Shown here: in pieces, positions 5,703 to 5,706 of the stretch
Layout: each line of letters starts with the position of its first letter
How positions within the stretch are numbered: position 1 is the first letter of the stretch
DNA from: Lachnospiraceae bacterium
Lineage (GTDB): Bacteria > Bacillota > Clostridia > Lachnospirales > Lachnospiraceae
DNA length: 5,706 nucleotides
Assembly (NCBI GenBank): GCA_003519685.1
Contig: DOWG01000275.1
Location: 17,383-23,088 of the forward strand
Direction: 5' to 3'
Position numbers and translations under genes: made by a program
Notes under the pieces: model-generated
What the model was told of the DNA's origin: nothing
What the model saw: only the letters and a program-made list of their open reading frames with translations
The model's database searches: none

Positions 5703-5706
5703 CTAT

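Noticed and set aside
5321..5706. A spoIIID-like gene upstream of mreB, as in Bacillus
   Set aside because: No minus-strand frame in this stretch resembles it. It could lie beyond the window.
1..5706. CRISPR arrays, tRNA or rRNA genes, transposase genes, phage or defence genes
   Set aside because: I looked on both strands and saw none; the coding content is fully explained by housekeeping and flagellar genes.

Overview
The window looks like chromosomal DNA from a motile, moderately AT-rich Gram-positive bacterium of the class Clostridia; Lachnospiraceae is the best guess. The reasons are strong purine-rich Shine-Dalgarno (SD) sites before every gene, a RecD2-type helicase, a FlgJ-like rod-binding protein with no muramidase domain, and an mreB/mbl-like gene followed directly by two distal-rod genes. 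That last order recalls the mbl-flhO-flhP order of Bacillus subtilis. The genus is inferred from protein flavour, not demonstrated.

All five complete genes lie on the minus strand and read from right to left. From the right: about 385 bp of AT-rich non-coding DNA (5321-5706) with a good SigA-type promoter for mreB, a possible divergent promoter pair sharing a palindromic -10 box, and a hairpin-forming sequence at the window edge. Then come mreB (4331-5320), a FlgF/FlhO-type rod protein (3523-4296), FlgG (2697-3509), a short FlgJ-type rod-binding protein (2360-2686), a 134-bp gap carrying a 15-bp perfect inverted repeat, and recD2 (12-2225). The recD2 stop codon overlaps a possible start codon of a further gene that leaves the window on the left.

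Gaps between the first four genes are only 34, 13 and 10 bp. At both internal flagellar junctions the stop codon touches the next SD, so mreB, flgF, flgG and flgJ are almost certainly one transcript with translational coupling. MreB directs lateral wall synthesis. FlgF and FlgG are expected to build the distal rod that crosses the wall, and the rod-binding protein assists rod assembly. recD2 is a DNA-repair helicase that appears to be a passenger, perhaps with its own weak promoter.

No phage, defence, CRISPR, transposase or biosynthetic system is visible, and I do not see a hidden novel system. The points worth a second look are all non-coding or about gene starts: the palindrome before recD2 and its effect on the recD2 start, the symmetric divergent promoter, and the possible dispersed repeat at the right edge.
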